Below are positions 1 to 6,440 of a stretch of DNA of 20,103 nucleotides, in pieces; the stretch's first letter is position 1; each line of letters begins with the position of its first letter. The notes under the pieces are model-generated. The model ran no database searches and had not been told where the DNA came from. It worked only from the letters and a program-made list of their open reading frames with translations. Position numbers and translations under genes: made by a program. This stretch comes from Lachnospiraceae bacterium (GTDB taxonomy: Bacteria > Bacillota > Clostridia > Lachnospirales > Lachnospiraceae): NCBI GenBank assembly GCA_900751995.1, contig CAADTP010000044.1:1-20103 (forward strand). Direction: 5' to 3'.

Positions 1-70
1 AACTGCAGTTGTTGCCTTTGGTGGAGCTGCTGTGATCAAGCTGGTACTGGTGTATTTTTTCGGCTTATAA
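1..70 (+). CDS. C-terminal end of an unidentified membrane protein (partial)
   Basis: Frame 2 is open from the window edge to a TAA at 68-70 and gives 22 residues ending in VIKLVLVYFFGL. The stretch is strongly hydrophobic, with one lysine, and fits the last transmembrane helix of an integral membrane protein such as a transporter. Too little is present to name a family. It could belong to the mobile-element-like DNA that follows or to the flanking chromosome. No start is visible because the gene begins outside the window. Confidence 0.5.
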   Translation, partial: TAVVAFGGAAVIKLVLVYFFGL

Positions 71-111
71 GTATTTTCAAATTCGTATTACATACTATGA
101 AAAAGAACTTT

Positions 112-140
112 TTGACATTCTTACAGATGCGTGATAATAT
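112..140 (+). promoter_or_regulatory. Strong sigma-A-type promoter
   Basis: TTGACA at 112-117, a 17-bp spacer, then TAATAT at 135-140. The -35 is a perfect consensus match. Transcription would start near 147 and meet the terminator at 205-244, so the predicted product is only about 100 nt and has no convincing coding frame. Confidence 0.45.
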
Positions 141-146
141 GCTTAT

Positions 147-244
147 AGAAAAAAGAGTGCTACCGATAGACGGTTAGTCCGTTTTACTATTTAGAATATC
201 TATCAAAAATAACCGCTTAGTTTGCAGACTGGGCGGTTATTTTT
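147..244 (+). ncRNA. Candidate small RNA between a strong promoter and a terminator
   Basis: The interval is bounded by the promoter at 112-140 and the hairpin at 205-244. It contains a small stem ACGG/CCGT around 170-183. No open frame of useful length with a ribosome site is present. No known RNA family was recognised. The alternative is that the promoter match is fortuitous and the terminator serves only the minus-strand gene at 237-335. Confidence 0.25.
205..244. terminator. Bidirectional intrinsic terminator
   Basis: Perfect 12-bp inverted repeat AAAAATAACCGC (205-216) and GCGGTTATTTTT (233-244), with A-rich and T-rich flanks on both sides so that it can act on either strand. On the minus strand it overlaps the stop codon of the small gene at 237-335. 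Confidence 0.75.
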
Positions 245-335
245 GTGGTTTATGATTATCCTTGCCTAATGTATATCCGATACAAAAGCAGGTTAGGCCG
301 AAGCTCACTACTGCTATGAAGTCAACAATACTCAT
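237..335 (-). CDS. Small single-helix membrane peptide, mobile-element type
   Basis: This minus-strand frame encodes 32 residues. It starts MSIVDFIAVVSFGL, continues with a Cys-x-Cys stretch and IGYTLGKD, and ends in a polar NHKPQK tail. The shape is one N-out or N-in transmembrane helix followed by a short charged tail. Short hydrophobic peptides of this kind are often annotated in conjugative elements of Bacillota; that link is from memory of the family style, not from a search. The frame stays open upstream for about 15 codons, so the start is uncertain, and the ribosome site before ATG is weak (GGAAAGAAG, 11 nt away). The stop falls inside the terminator at 205-244, as expected for a gene at the end of a transcript. 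Function unknown. Confidence 0.45.
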   Translation of the reverse strand: MSIVDFIAVVSFGLTCFCIGYTLGKDNHKPQK

Positions 336-384
336 TGGCTTAGTTCTTCTTTCCAGTGGATTCCCTTTTGGGTTTCTATGTAAT

Positions 385-456
385 CAGAGGGTCACAGGTC
401 TCCGTTTCACTTCGGTCGTTGCAAAACGAGTGCCAGTGGCACTCTGCAACCCTCTG
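385..456. repeat. 72-nt nested inverted repeat
   Basis: Outer arms CAGAGGGT and ACCCTCTG (8 bp, perfect) enclose a second perfect hairpin, GAGTGCC-AGT-GGCACTC at 428-444, itself flanked by TTGCA and TGCAA. The lengths suggest a folded RNA or a recombination or transfer site. It lies about 50-120 nt upstream of the small minus-strand gene at 237-335, so it could be that gene's leader. Confidence 0.5.
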
Positions 457-591
457 TTGAAGGACTAACCGCCTACCGTTATGGTAGCACCCATATTCTG
501 ATTATAACCGCCTGAAACTGTCGGCGCAATATGAAGTTGACAGATGAGAGTAGGGCAACTGTAGAAAAGAATCTTTTCGACCAGGGATTCC

Positions 592-610
592 GGTGCCAAA
601 ACGGTGCCAA
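592..610. repeat. Tandem GGTGCCAA direct repeats
   Basis: Two identical 8-mers at 592-599 and 603-610, one helical turn apart (11-bp period). They lie about 100 bp inside the EF-Tu junction. Short direct repeats on one helical face are typical of integrase or excisionase arm sites, but no integrase gene is in the window to support this. Confidence 0.35.
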
Positions 611-711
611 GAAATCAGGCAAATAAAAATAGATGGTGCAAATCAGCCGTTTTTCACTGTATTTTGGATAGAAAACCATAAAAAATATGAGGTAAAACGG
701 GATTAAAGTAT

Positions 712-765
712 CGCGAGGGTGGACGTACTGTAGGATCAGGACGTGTTGCTACAGTTATCGAGTAA
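712..765 (+). pseudogene. tuf: 3' end of tuf (elongation factor Tu), body missing
   Basis: Codons 712-762 read REGGRTVGSGRVATVIE followed by TAA at 763-765. This is the conserved C-terminus of bacterial EF-Tu (domain 3 end). Similarity stops exactly at the Arg codon: the upstream codons read GLKY instead of the expected LRFAI, and the frame has a stop shortly before. There is no start or ribosome site. The natural downstream terminator is still present at 838-871. The fragment is therefore a scar, best explained by an element integrated in the 3' end of tuf that leaves the short duplicated tail at one junction, or by a chromosomal rearrangement at tuf. Confidence 0.7.
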
Positions 766-837
766 CCGTTAATTAGTATAACATCCTAATTTAATATATA
801 TTGAGTACCGCAAGGTACATTGTGTCCAAACGTAAGA

Positions 838-871
838 TACCCCGGAACCGTAAGGCTTCCGGGGTATTTTT
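838..871 (+). terminator. Intrinsic terminator downstream of the tuf tail
   Basis: Perfect 10-bp stem TACCCCGGAA (838-847) / TTCCGGGGTA (857-866), a 9-nt loop and a T5 tract. It is strong and GC-rich. A small GTACC-GCAA-GGTAC tetraloop hairpin (805-818) lies just upstream. Being 70 bp after the EF-Tu stop, this is probably the original tuf operon terminator. Confidence 0.85.
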
Positions 872-898
872 ACGAAAAATATTCATAAAATTTCTGTT

Positions 899-1441
899 TT
901 ATGGATTCAAGAAATACCAGAATTCATGCCCCTGGCATACGATATATCTTTCCAGCCATTCATTAAAAGGGATATTAAAACGATCAGTATCTGGAGCTGG
1001 ATAGCATAGGTAATCGTCTCTGCCTTCTGATACAGCCTGAAGATCCATGGTTATATCGCCGATGTCCTGTAAGCAAAGAACAGGAAGATGATATGTAAAC
1101 TCCGGATCAGATAAAATAGGCGTACTATTCCAAGATTCCTTTTCTTTGAGCGCTCTTTTTAAAGAATAAATGGTACAGCTGACTAAAGAACTGCCTTCCT
1201 CTCCGCAAAAAAGTTCCATGCCATTTGAGCAGGATAAAAAAGCTTTGTATGAGGCAGGAAGTTTCATATTGGGAAAATATTTTTCAAACAGCTGAAATTC
1301 TTCAGGTGTTACAGGAGGGTTAAATTTATGAGTTACTTTTATAGGTTCATCGCCTAAATGCCACTGATAGACCCATCCATTATTTTCCATTTCATATTTT
1401 AGATTGTTGAAAATTCTGTAGATTGCACGGATGTCTTCCAT
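899..1441 (-). CDS. SMI1/KNR4 (SUKH) family protein, putative immunity protein
   Basis: A 180-residue soluble protein. The SUKH core is recognisable around residues 40-80: PPVTPEEFQLFEKYFP, then LPASYKAFLSCSNGMELF, the typical LP-x-x-Y-K-x-FL...NG signature of the SMI1/KNR4 superfamily. The rest is acidic and aromatic-rich, with FNEWLERYI near the end as in other members. In bacteria this superfamily mostly neutralises polymorphic or contact-dependent nuclease toxins. No toxin gene is next to it, so it appears as an orphan immunity gene. The ATG at 1441 is preceded by AAGGAG 10 nt upstream. It is divergent from the etf operon and lies beside the tuf scar, which fits accessory cargo. The toxin target cannot be told from sequence. 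Confidence 0.8.
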   Translation of the reverse strand: MEDIRAIYRIFNNLKYEMENNGWVYQWHLGDEPIKVTHKFNPPVTPEEFQLFEKYFPNMKLPASYKAFLSCSNGMELFCGEEGSSLVSCTIYSLKRALKEKESWNSTPILSDPEFTYHLPVLCLQDIGDITMDLQAVSEGRDDYLCYPAPDTDRFNIPFNEWLERYIVCQGHEFWYFLNP

Positions 1442-1513
1442 TACATATATGCTCCTTGATCGATGTGATATTGTAAAGATTCATATGTCTGCTTTATTTG
1501 ATAACGGAGAGTA

Positions 1514-1541
1514 ATTATAGCATGCTTAAAAGTTTTTTCAA
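1514..1541 (-). promoter_or_regulatory. Promoter of the SUKH gene
   Basis: On the minus strand: TTGAAA (plus 1536-1541), a 16-bp spacer, and a perfect TATAAT (plus 1514-1519). The leader would be about 65 nt. Confidence 0.6.
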
Positions 1542-1573
1542 TGCTTTTTTGTGCAGAATTTACCAAAACCCTC

Positions 1574-1602
1574 TCGACTTTATACCACGTTAATGCTATA
1601 CT
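1574..1602 (+). promoter_or_regulatory. Promoter of the etfB-etfA-lctD operon
   Basis: TCGACT at 1574-1579, a 17-bp spacer, and TATACT at 1597-1602. The start would be near 1609, giving a leader of about 58 nt before etfB. No regulator binding site was recognised. Confidence 0.5.
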
Positions 1603-1666
1603 TATACAGCTGTTTAACGTTTTAAAGCAAAAAATAAAAGTGAAAATACAGGAAAGAAGATAGAAA

Positions 1667-2455
1667 ATGAAGATCGTTGTATGTATGAAGCAGGTACCGG
1701 CAACTTCCAAGGTTGATATCGATCCGGAAACCGGTGCCATGAAACGAATGTCCGGTGAGACAAGGACTAATCCATATGATCTGTTTGCATTGGAAACAGC
1801 CCTTGCGATCCGGGAAAAAACAGGCGGAACTGTAACCGTTCTTACTATGGGACCGCCTCAGGCGGAAGAGATGATCCGGGATGCTTATACCATGGGTGCT
1901 GATGAGGGCGTGATTCTTTCAGACCGAAAATTTGCGGGAGCGGATGTTCTGGCAACCTCTTATGCGTTAGCACAGGGAATCCAGGTGATCGGCGGTGCAG
2001 ATCTGATCATCTGCGGAAGACAGACCACAGATGGTGACACAGCCCAGGTTGGACCGGCCATTGCAGAGCATCTGACCATCCCACATGCTGCATGGGTAGC
2101 TGAGATCATGGACGTCAATGAAAAAAGCATTCAGGTCCGTCAGGATCTTGTCAGTGTTTCCCAGGTTTCCGAGATTCCGTATCCATGTCTTTTAACCATT
2201 GACAAGGATACCTGCGTGCCACGTCTGCCATCCTATTTATTAAAGAAGGCAACTTCAGACCGTCCGGTACGGATCTTAAGCTTTGAAGATATGCCGGATC
2301 AGGATCTGAGCCGTTACGGACTGATCGGTTCCCCCACCTCTGTGGAAAAAATGTTTGCGCCGGAGGAAAGTGAAAAACAGGTTTATCTGGAAGGAACTGC
2401 AAAGGAAAAGGCAGACAAGCTTGTTGCTCTCCTGACCGGAAAGAAGATCATATAG
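1667..2455 (+). CDS. etfB: Electron transfer flavoprotein subunit beta (LctB-type)
   Basis: A 262-residue protein starting MKIVVCMKQVPATSKVDI, the standard EtfB opening. Residues 117-130 read GRQTTDGDTAQVGP; the DGDTAQVGP form is that of bifurcating or confurcating Etfs, which carry an FAD here, rather than the AMP-binding form of mitochondrial-type Etfs. With EtfA it would pass electrons between the flavin dehydrogenase downstream, NAD+ and ferredoxin in the cytoplasm. First gene of a tight operon: 13 bp to etfA, which has its own GGGGGAAG ribosome site. AGGAAAG lies about 10 nt before the ATG. The order EtfB-EtfA-FAD oxidase matches lctBCD of Acetobacterium woodii (family knowledge). Identification as an Etf is firm; lactate as substrate is inferred from the partner gene. 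Confidence 0.95.
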   Translation: MKIVVCMKQVPATSKVDIDPETGAMKRMSGETRTNPYDLFALETALAIREKTGGTVTVLTMGPPQAEEMIRDAYTMGADEGVILSDRKFAGADVLATSYALAQGIQVIGGADLIICGRQTTDGDTAQVGPAIAEHLTIPHAAWVAEIMDVNEKSIQVRQDLVSVSQVSEIPYPCLLTIDKDTCVPRLPSYLLKKATSDRPVRILSFEDMPDQDLSRYGLIGSPTSVEKMFAPEESEKQVYLEGTAKEKADKLVALLTGKKII

Positions 2456-2468
2456 GGGGAAGCGGAAC

Positions 2469-3659
2469 ATGGAATTTTTAAAATTTGATATAAACAAATG
2501 CGTACTCTGCGGAGTATGCGTGGAGAAATGTCCTTTTGGGGCCCTTACCATAGAGGGAAATGGAATTGTTGTAGGCGATGCCTGTCGTATGTGTGGGCTT
2601 TGCGTTCGTAACTGCCCGGAGAAAGCTATCCGGTTTGAGCAGAAGGCGAAATCCTTTGACAAGGATAAATGGAAAAACTTTCTTATCTATGTGGAGCAGG
2701 AGAGAGGAGAGATCCATCCGGTTACCTTTGAGCTGATCGGAGAAGCAAGAAAGATGGCTGTCAAAGTCGGTTATCAGGTTAACTGTGTGATCGTCGGAGG
2801 AAAAGGAACAAAGGAAAATGCGGAAAAGCTTCTGCCGTATGGCGTAGACAATGTGTACGTATATGAGCATGAAGGCTTCGAAGGCTTCCGCGCAGACTGT
2901 TATACAGACGCAGTTGCAGACTGTATCGCAGCAAACAAACCAAGCTCTGTGCTGATCGGAGCTACTGCGCTGGGGCGTTCCCTTGCACCGAGGCTTTCCA
3001 CCAGATTCCATACGGGACTGACTGCAGACTGCACAACTCTGGATATCCGTTCCAACACCGATATGATCCAGATCAGACCGGCTTTCGGCGGAAATATCAT
3101 GGCTCAGATCGGCATCACCAAATCAAGGCCACAGTTTGCCACGGTCCGTTATAAGGTTATGGACAAGGCAGAAAAAGTAAAAAATCCGCATGGTCAGGTG
3201 GTTGTATGTCCGGTAAATGAAAAAATGGCAGATTCCAGGATCAAGATTCTGTCATCCAGGGTCATTGATAAGGTAAAGAGCCTTGAGGAAGAGGATGTTC
3301 TGGTAGTAGCAGGCCGTGGTGTCCGGAATGAAAAGGATGTGGAAATGTGCCGGGAACTGGCAGATGCCCTTGGCGGACAGCTTGCCTTCACCCGTCCTAT
3401 GGTAGAAAACGGATTCGGAGATGTTGCACATCAGATCGGACTTTCCGGAAGAACTGTCCGTCCGAAGCTGATCATCACCTGCGGCGTATCCGGTGCTATC
3501 CAGTTTACCTCCTGCATGACAGGATCTGACTGTATCGTAGCGATCAACAATGATCCGGAGGCACAGATCTTTAATGTTGCAGATTACTGCATCGTGGATG
3601 ATCTGTATCAGGTTGTACCGGAGCTGACAGAACTGATAAAGAATCGGAAGGAGGATTAA
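2469..3659 (+). CDS. etfA: Electron transfer flavoprotein subunit alpha with N-terminal ferredoxin domain (LctC-type)
   Basis: A 396-residue protein. Residues 1-60 are a ferredoxin module with two complete cysteine motifs: C11, C14, C17, C21P and C39, C42, C45, C49P, enough for two [4Fe-4S] clusters. Residues about 68-250 are the EtfA N-terminal Rossmann-like domain (KNFLIYVEQERGEIHPVTFE). Residues about 270-390 are the FAD domain, with GRGVRNEKD, TRPMVENGF, the GVSGAIQFTSCM signature and INNDPEAQIFNVADY. It carries the shuttle FAD and, through the clusters, probably takes electrons from reduced ferredoxin. It ends 3 bp before the next gene, whose ribosome site GGAGG lies inside this gene's last codons, which indicates translational coupling. 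The ferredoxin fusion is what separates Ldh-type Etf pairs from ordinary EtfA. Confidence 0.95.
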   Translation: MEFLKFDINKCVLCGVCVEKCPFGALTIEGNGIVVGDACRMCGLCVRNCPEKAIRFEQKAKSFDKDKWKNFLIYVEQERGEIHPVTFELIGEARKMAVKVGYQVNCVIVGGKGTKENAEKLLPYGVDNVYVYEHEGFEGFRADCYTDAVADCIAANKPSSVLIGATALGRSLAPRLSTRFHTGLTADCTTLDIRSNTDMIQIRPAFGGNIMAQIGITKSRPQFATVRYKVMDKAEKVKNPHGQVVVCPVNEKMADSRIKILSSRVIDKVKSLEEEDVLVVAGRGVRNEKDVEMCRELADALGGQLAFTRPMVENGFGDVAHQIGLSGRTVRPKLIITCGVSGAIQFTSCMTGSDCIVAINNDPEAQIFNVADYCIVDDLYQVVPELTELIKNRKED

Positions 3660-3662
3660 GTC

Positions 3663-5081
3663 ATGGCATATCCCTATAAAAAAATGACTTCAGAAGATTT
3701 TGACTACATCCGTTCTGTGACTGCTTCAGATCGTGTATGGGTCGGCGACGAGATCGCAAAAGAATATTATCGTGATGAGATGCCGGAGTACGGAGTTTTT
3801 CCTCCGGAGCTTTATGTGGAGGTTTTAAATAAAGAAGAGATCTCAGCCATCATGGCTTACGCATATAAAGAAAATATCCCGGTGGTATGCCGTGGCGCAG
3901 GAACCGGACTTGCAGGTGGAGCAACCTGTAAATATGGTGGGATCATGCTGTCCGTGATGCGCATGAACAAGATCTTTCCGATCGACAGAAAGAATCAGAC
4001 CATCACAGCGGAGCCGGGAGCACTTCTCATCGATATCCAGGCGGCAGCAGCGGCAGGCGGACTTTTTTATCCGCCGGACCCGGGCGAAAAAACAGCTTCC
4101 ATCGGCGGCAATGTTATCACAAATGCCGGTGGCATGAAAGCGGTACGATATGGACTGACCAGGGATTTTGTCCGCTGTATCGAGGCAGTTATGCCGGATG
4201 GTTCCATCATGAATTTTTCATCCAACGTTGTGAAGAACACAACGGGATATGATGTAAAAGATCTGGTGATCGGCTCAGAGGGAACCTTATGTATCCTGAC
4301 TCAGGTAACGCTGAAGCTTCTTCCCGCACCGACCTGCACCTGTACCCTTGTAATGCCGTTCAGGAGTCTTGAGGAATGTGCAGACATGGTCCCGAAGGTT
4401 CTGGAGCTGCCGTTTGTGCCAACAGCCATCGAGTTTCTGGAAAGAGAACTGATCGATATCGTAAAACGCAATCTGAATAAAATGTTCCCAGTAAAACAGG
4501 GAGAAGCAGTGCTGATCGTTATGTATGATGCTTCCAGTAAACAGGAACTTGACAGCGCAGTAGAGGCAGCAGCGGAAGCAGCCCTGGCAAACGGAGCCCT
4601 GGACTGCTGTATCGCAGGCACACCGGAGCGTGCCGGAGCTGTATGGAGTGTCCGGGGCGGGATTTTGGAAGGAATGAAAGCAGATTCTGTCGCACAGGAG
4701 GAGTGTGACGTAGTTGTTCCGCGTGCAAGGATCGCAGAGTATGTAAAAGCAGCCAAAAAGATCGCAAGTGCACATGGTATCCGTGTAGAGCCCTGCGGAC
4801 ATTGCGGAGACGGAAATATCCATACAGAGATGCTCCGTGGACCGGAAATGAGTGACCAGGAGTGGAAGGAAGCCACTCACGCAAGTCTGGTAGAGCTGTA
4901 TGCACTGTCCAAGGAACTGGGCGGACAGCTTTCCGGTGAGCATGGCATCGGAAACGGACGTCTGGAATTCTTGGAAGAATTTGCGGGACCGAGAATGATC
5001 GCTCTTTATAAAGCCATCAAGCTGGCTTTCGATGATAAACTGATCCTGAATCCGGGAAAAGTCATCGAATATAATAAATAA
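3663..5081 (+). CDS. lctD: FAD-linked 2-hydroxyacid (D-lactate-type) dehydrogenase, LctD/GlcD family
   Basis: A 472-residue, full-length FAD-linked oxidase. The PCMH FAD-binding half has RGAGTGLAGGA from residue 77, PPDPGEKTASIGGN, NAGGMKAVRYG and GYDVKDLVIGSEGTLCIL. The C-terminal oxidase half has the metal/catalytic motif GHCGDGNIH (H380, H387), SGEHGIG (E426, H427) and the closing LNPGKVI. The family includes GlcD, D-lactate dehydrogenase and A. woodii LctD. Sitting directly behind ferredoxin-fused etfBA, it most likely forms the confurcating lactate dehydrogenase: lactate oxidised to pyruvate while NAD+ is reduced, driven by reduced ferredoxin. Glycolate or another 2-hydroxyacid cannot be excluded from sequence. 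AGGAGG lies 8 nt before the ATG. No frameshift or missing motif. Confidence 0.92.
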   Translation: MAYPYKKMTSEDFDYIRSVTASDRVWVGDEIAKEYYRDEMPEYGVFPPELYVEVLNKEEISAIMAYAYKENIPVVCRGAGTGLAGGATCKYGGIMLSVMRMNKIFPIDRKNQTITAEPGALLIDIQAAAAAGGLFYPPDPGEKTASIGGNVITNAGGMKAVRYGLTRDFVRCIEAVMPDGSIMNFSSNVVKNTTGYDVKDLVIGSEGTLCILTQVTLKLLPAPTCTCTLVMPFRSLEECADMVPKVLELPFVPTAIEFLERELIDIVKRNLNKMFPVKQGEAVLIVMYDASSKQELDSAVEAAAEAALANGALDCCIAGTPERAGAVWSVRGGILEGMKADSVAQEECDVVVPRARIAEYVKAAKKIASAHGIRVEPCGHCGDGNIHTEMLRGPEMSDQEWKEATHASLVELYALSKELGGQLSGEHGIGNGRLEFLEEFAGPRMIALYKAIKLAFDDKLILNPGKVIEYNK

Positions 5082-5099
5082 AAAATGGGGGAAAGAGAG

Positions 5100-6269
5100 A
5101 TGAGTCAGAATAAATCATTACAAAGTAAAATGCCTCTGGCTATGGGACTTGCGTTCGTCGCATTTACCACACAGTTCGGAGGCGGATTCGCATCAGGAGC
5201 GCAGATCTATCAGTACTTTATCAACTACGGTATCTGGTGTCTGATCCTGCCGGCAGTGACACAGGGATTGTATGCATTGTTTTTCTGGTATGGAATGCGC
5301 TATGCTTATAAACACAAAACCTACGATTACAGAAGCTTTTCCGACAGTCTTTACGGAAAAACGAAACCGGTTATGTCCAATCTCTATGAGATTTGTTACC
5401 TGATCATGATCGGAACTGCATCAGCAGCAGCCTTTGCAACCGGCGGTTCCACACTGCAGACACTGTTCGGGATCCCATACTGGCTCTGTACACTGATCAT
5501 TGCAGCATTTATCTTTGTGATCGCGCTTTTCGGAACCAATGTCGTAAGAAAATGTGCTTCTACATTAAGTGTGCTGATCATCATCGGTCTTGTACTGGTA
5601 CTTGTTCCGAATATCATTGCACAGTGGGGAGATATCACAGCTTCCATCCATACTATGTCCTCCGGAGAAATGACTGTACTTTCCTCCGAGAGCGGAGCCT
5701 TTGGACCGGCTCTCTATTCAGCAGTCCTTTATTTCTTCTTCCAGCTGGCATCTGTTTCTGTTATGTACCAGCACATGGAGGATGTAACGGACGAAAAACA
5801 GATCAACAAAGCAGCGATCTGGATGTTTGTATGCAACTTCTGTGCAATGGAGCTTTCCATCCTCGGACTTCTTGCCATTGCATATGTAAGTGAACTGGCA
5901 TCTGCATCGGTACCGATGCTGGTACTGGTCCAGAACGGTGTAGGCGCCGGTATCCTGACACCGATCATTTCTCTGCTGATCATCCTTGGAGCTATCTCCA
6001 CAGCAGTAAATATGATCTCCGGTATTGTGACCCGCTGCGTAAATGCAGTGGAGCGTCGTATGGACAGCCCGGCGAAAAAAGCGCAGGGACACCTTGGAAG
6101 AAATGCAGTTTTTACAGCGATCTTTACATTCCTGGCATTTGCCATTGCACAGTTCGGTCTGATGACAGTTGTTAAAAAGGGATATGCATACCTTGGATAT
6201 GCGGCGTTTATTACATTGTTTGTACCGTTTGTTGTACATGCCGTTGCGACAAAGGGAAAAGAGATCTGA
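5100..6269 (+). CDS. YkvI-family membrane transporter in the lactate operon
   Basis: A 389-residue, highly hydrophobic protein with about ten transmembrane helices, from MPLAMGLAFVAFTTQFGGGF through a last helix ending in VPFVVHAVATKG. The N-terminal QFGGGFASGAQIYQYF stretch and overall layout match the YkvI (COG3949) family, poorly characterised proteins in the APC/LeuT-like transporter superfamily. I chose ATG 5100 because GGGGGAAAG lies 4 nt ahead of it; an in-frame ATG at 5085 would use that same purine run as coding sequence. It is the last gene of the operon, 18 bp after lctD and followed by a terminator. By position it should move lactate or another 2-hydroxyacid, the job LctP does in related operons; this is inference only. 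Confidence 0.8.
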   Translation: MSQNKSLQSKMPLAMGLAFVAFTTQFGGGFASGAQIYQYFINYGIWCLILPAVTQGLYALFFWYGMRYAYKHKTYDYRSFSDSLYGKTKPVMSNLYEICYLIMIGTASAAAFATGGSTLQTLFGIPYWLCTLIIAAFIFVIALFGTNVVRKCASTLSVLIIIGLVLVLVPNIIAQWGDITASIHTMSSGEMTVLSSESGAFGPALYSAVLYFFFQLASVSVMYQHMEDVTDEKQINKAAIWMFVCNFCAMELSILGLLAIAYVSELASASVPMLVLVQNGVGAGILTPIISLLIILGAISTAVNMISGIVTRCVNAVERRMDSPAKKAQGHLGRNAVFTAIFTFLAFAIAQFGLMTVVKKGYAYLGYAAFITLFVPFVVHAVATKGKEI

Positions 6270-6288
6270 AGAATAAAAAGCTGAACAG

Positions 6289-6332
6289 AAAATCCCCCGT
6301 TGATCCGTATGGCAGGATCATCAGGGGATTTT
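6289..6332 (+). terminator. Terminator of the etf-lctD-permease operon
   Basis: AAAATCCCC (6289-6297) pairs with GGGGATTTT (6324-6332), and an inner stem TGATCC (6301-6306) pairs with GGATCA (6315-6320). The T tract is short. It lies 20 bp after the permease stop. Confidence 0.7.
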
Positions 6333-6379
6333 GTCAAAGTTCACAAAAATATTATAAATATTTTATTAAATATTCCAGA

Positions 6380-6408
6380 TAGACAACATATATTTTTTCT
6401 GATACTAT
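6380..6408 (+). promoter_or_regulatory. Promoter of the beta-glucoside PTS operon
   Basis: TAGACA at 6380-6385, a 17-bp spacer and TACTAT at 6403-6408. The predicted start near 6415 puts RAT1 and its terminator fully inside the leader. I saw no clear catabolite-repression (cre) box nearby. Confidence 0.45.
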
Positions 6409-6440
6409 TACGTACAGTTATTAATAGTTACGAATCAGAA

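Larger units (their letters stand above)
336..705. other. Gene-poor stretch resembling the end of an integrative element
   Basis: No normal-length gene is seen here. The stretch contains an outer inverted repeat CAGAGGGT (385-392) / ACCCTCTG (449-456) enclosing a 7-bp stem GAGTGCC/GGCACTC (428-444); a motif at 462-490 repeated inverted at 157-180; and two direct copies of GGTGCCAA 11 bp apart (592-599 and 603-610). A minus-strand frame (465-599, TTG start, 44 residues, ending GATITVGG) is open but has no ribosome site, so it is not called as a gene. The stretch ends abruptly at the EF-Tu tail at 712. Confidence 0.45.

Noticed and set aside
385..456. tRNA-like size and outer stem of the nested inverted repeat
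   Set aside because: It is 72 nt with an 8-bp end stem, but there is no T-loop TTCGAAT-type sequence, no anticodon arm and no CCA-type end.
465..599. 44-codon minus-strand frame ending in GATITVGG
   Set aside because: It has only a TTG start and no ribosome site; it may be the remnant of a longer gene, so it is mentioned in the region note only.
4287..4943. Long minus-strand open frames (up to 218 codons) opposite the lctD gene
   Set aside because: They lie wholly inside a well-supported gene, have no family-like features or ribosome sites, and are cysteine- and serine-rich in the way of antisense shadows.
5718..6337. Minus-strand open frames of 173-202 codons opposite the permease
   Set aside because: Same reason: shadows of a transporter gene with low-complexity composition and no ribosome site.
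6330..6440. Catabolite-repression (cre) box in the PTS operon leader
   Set aside because: No stretch matched the TGWAANCGNTNWCA pattern well enough on reading by eye.
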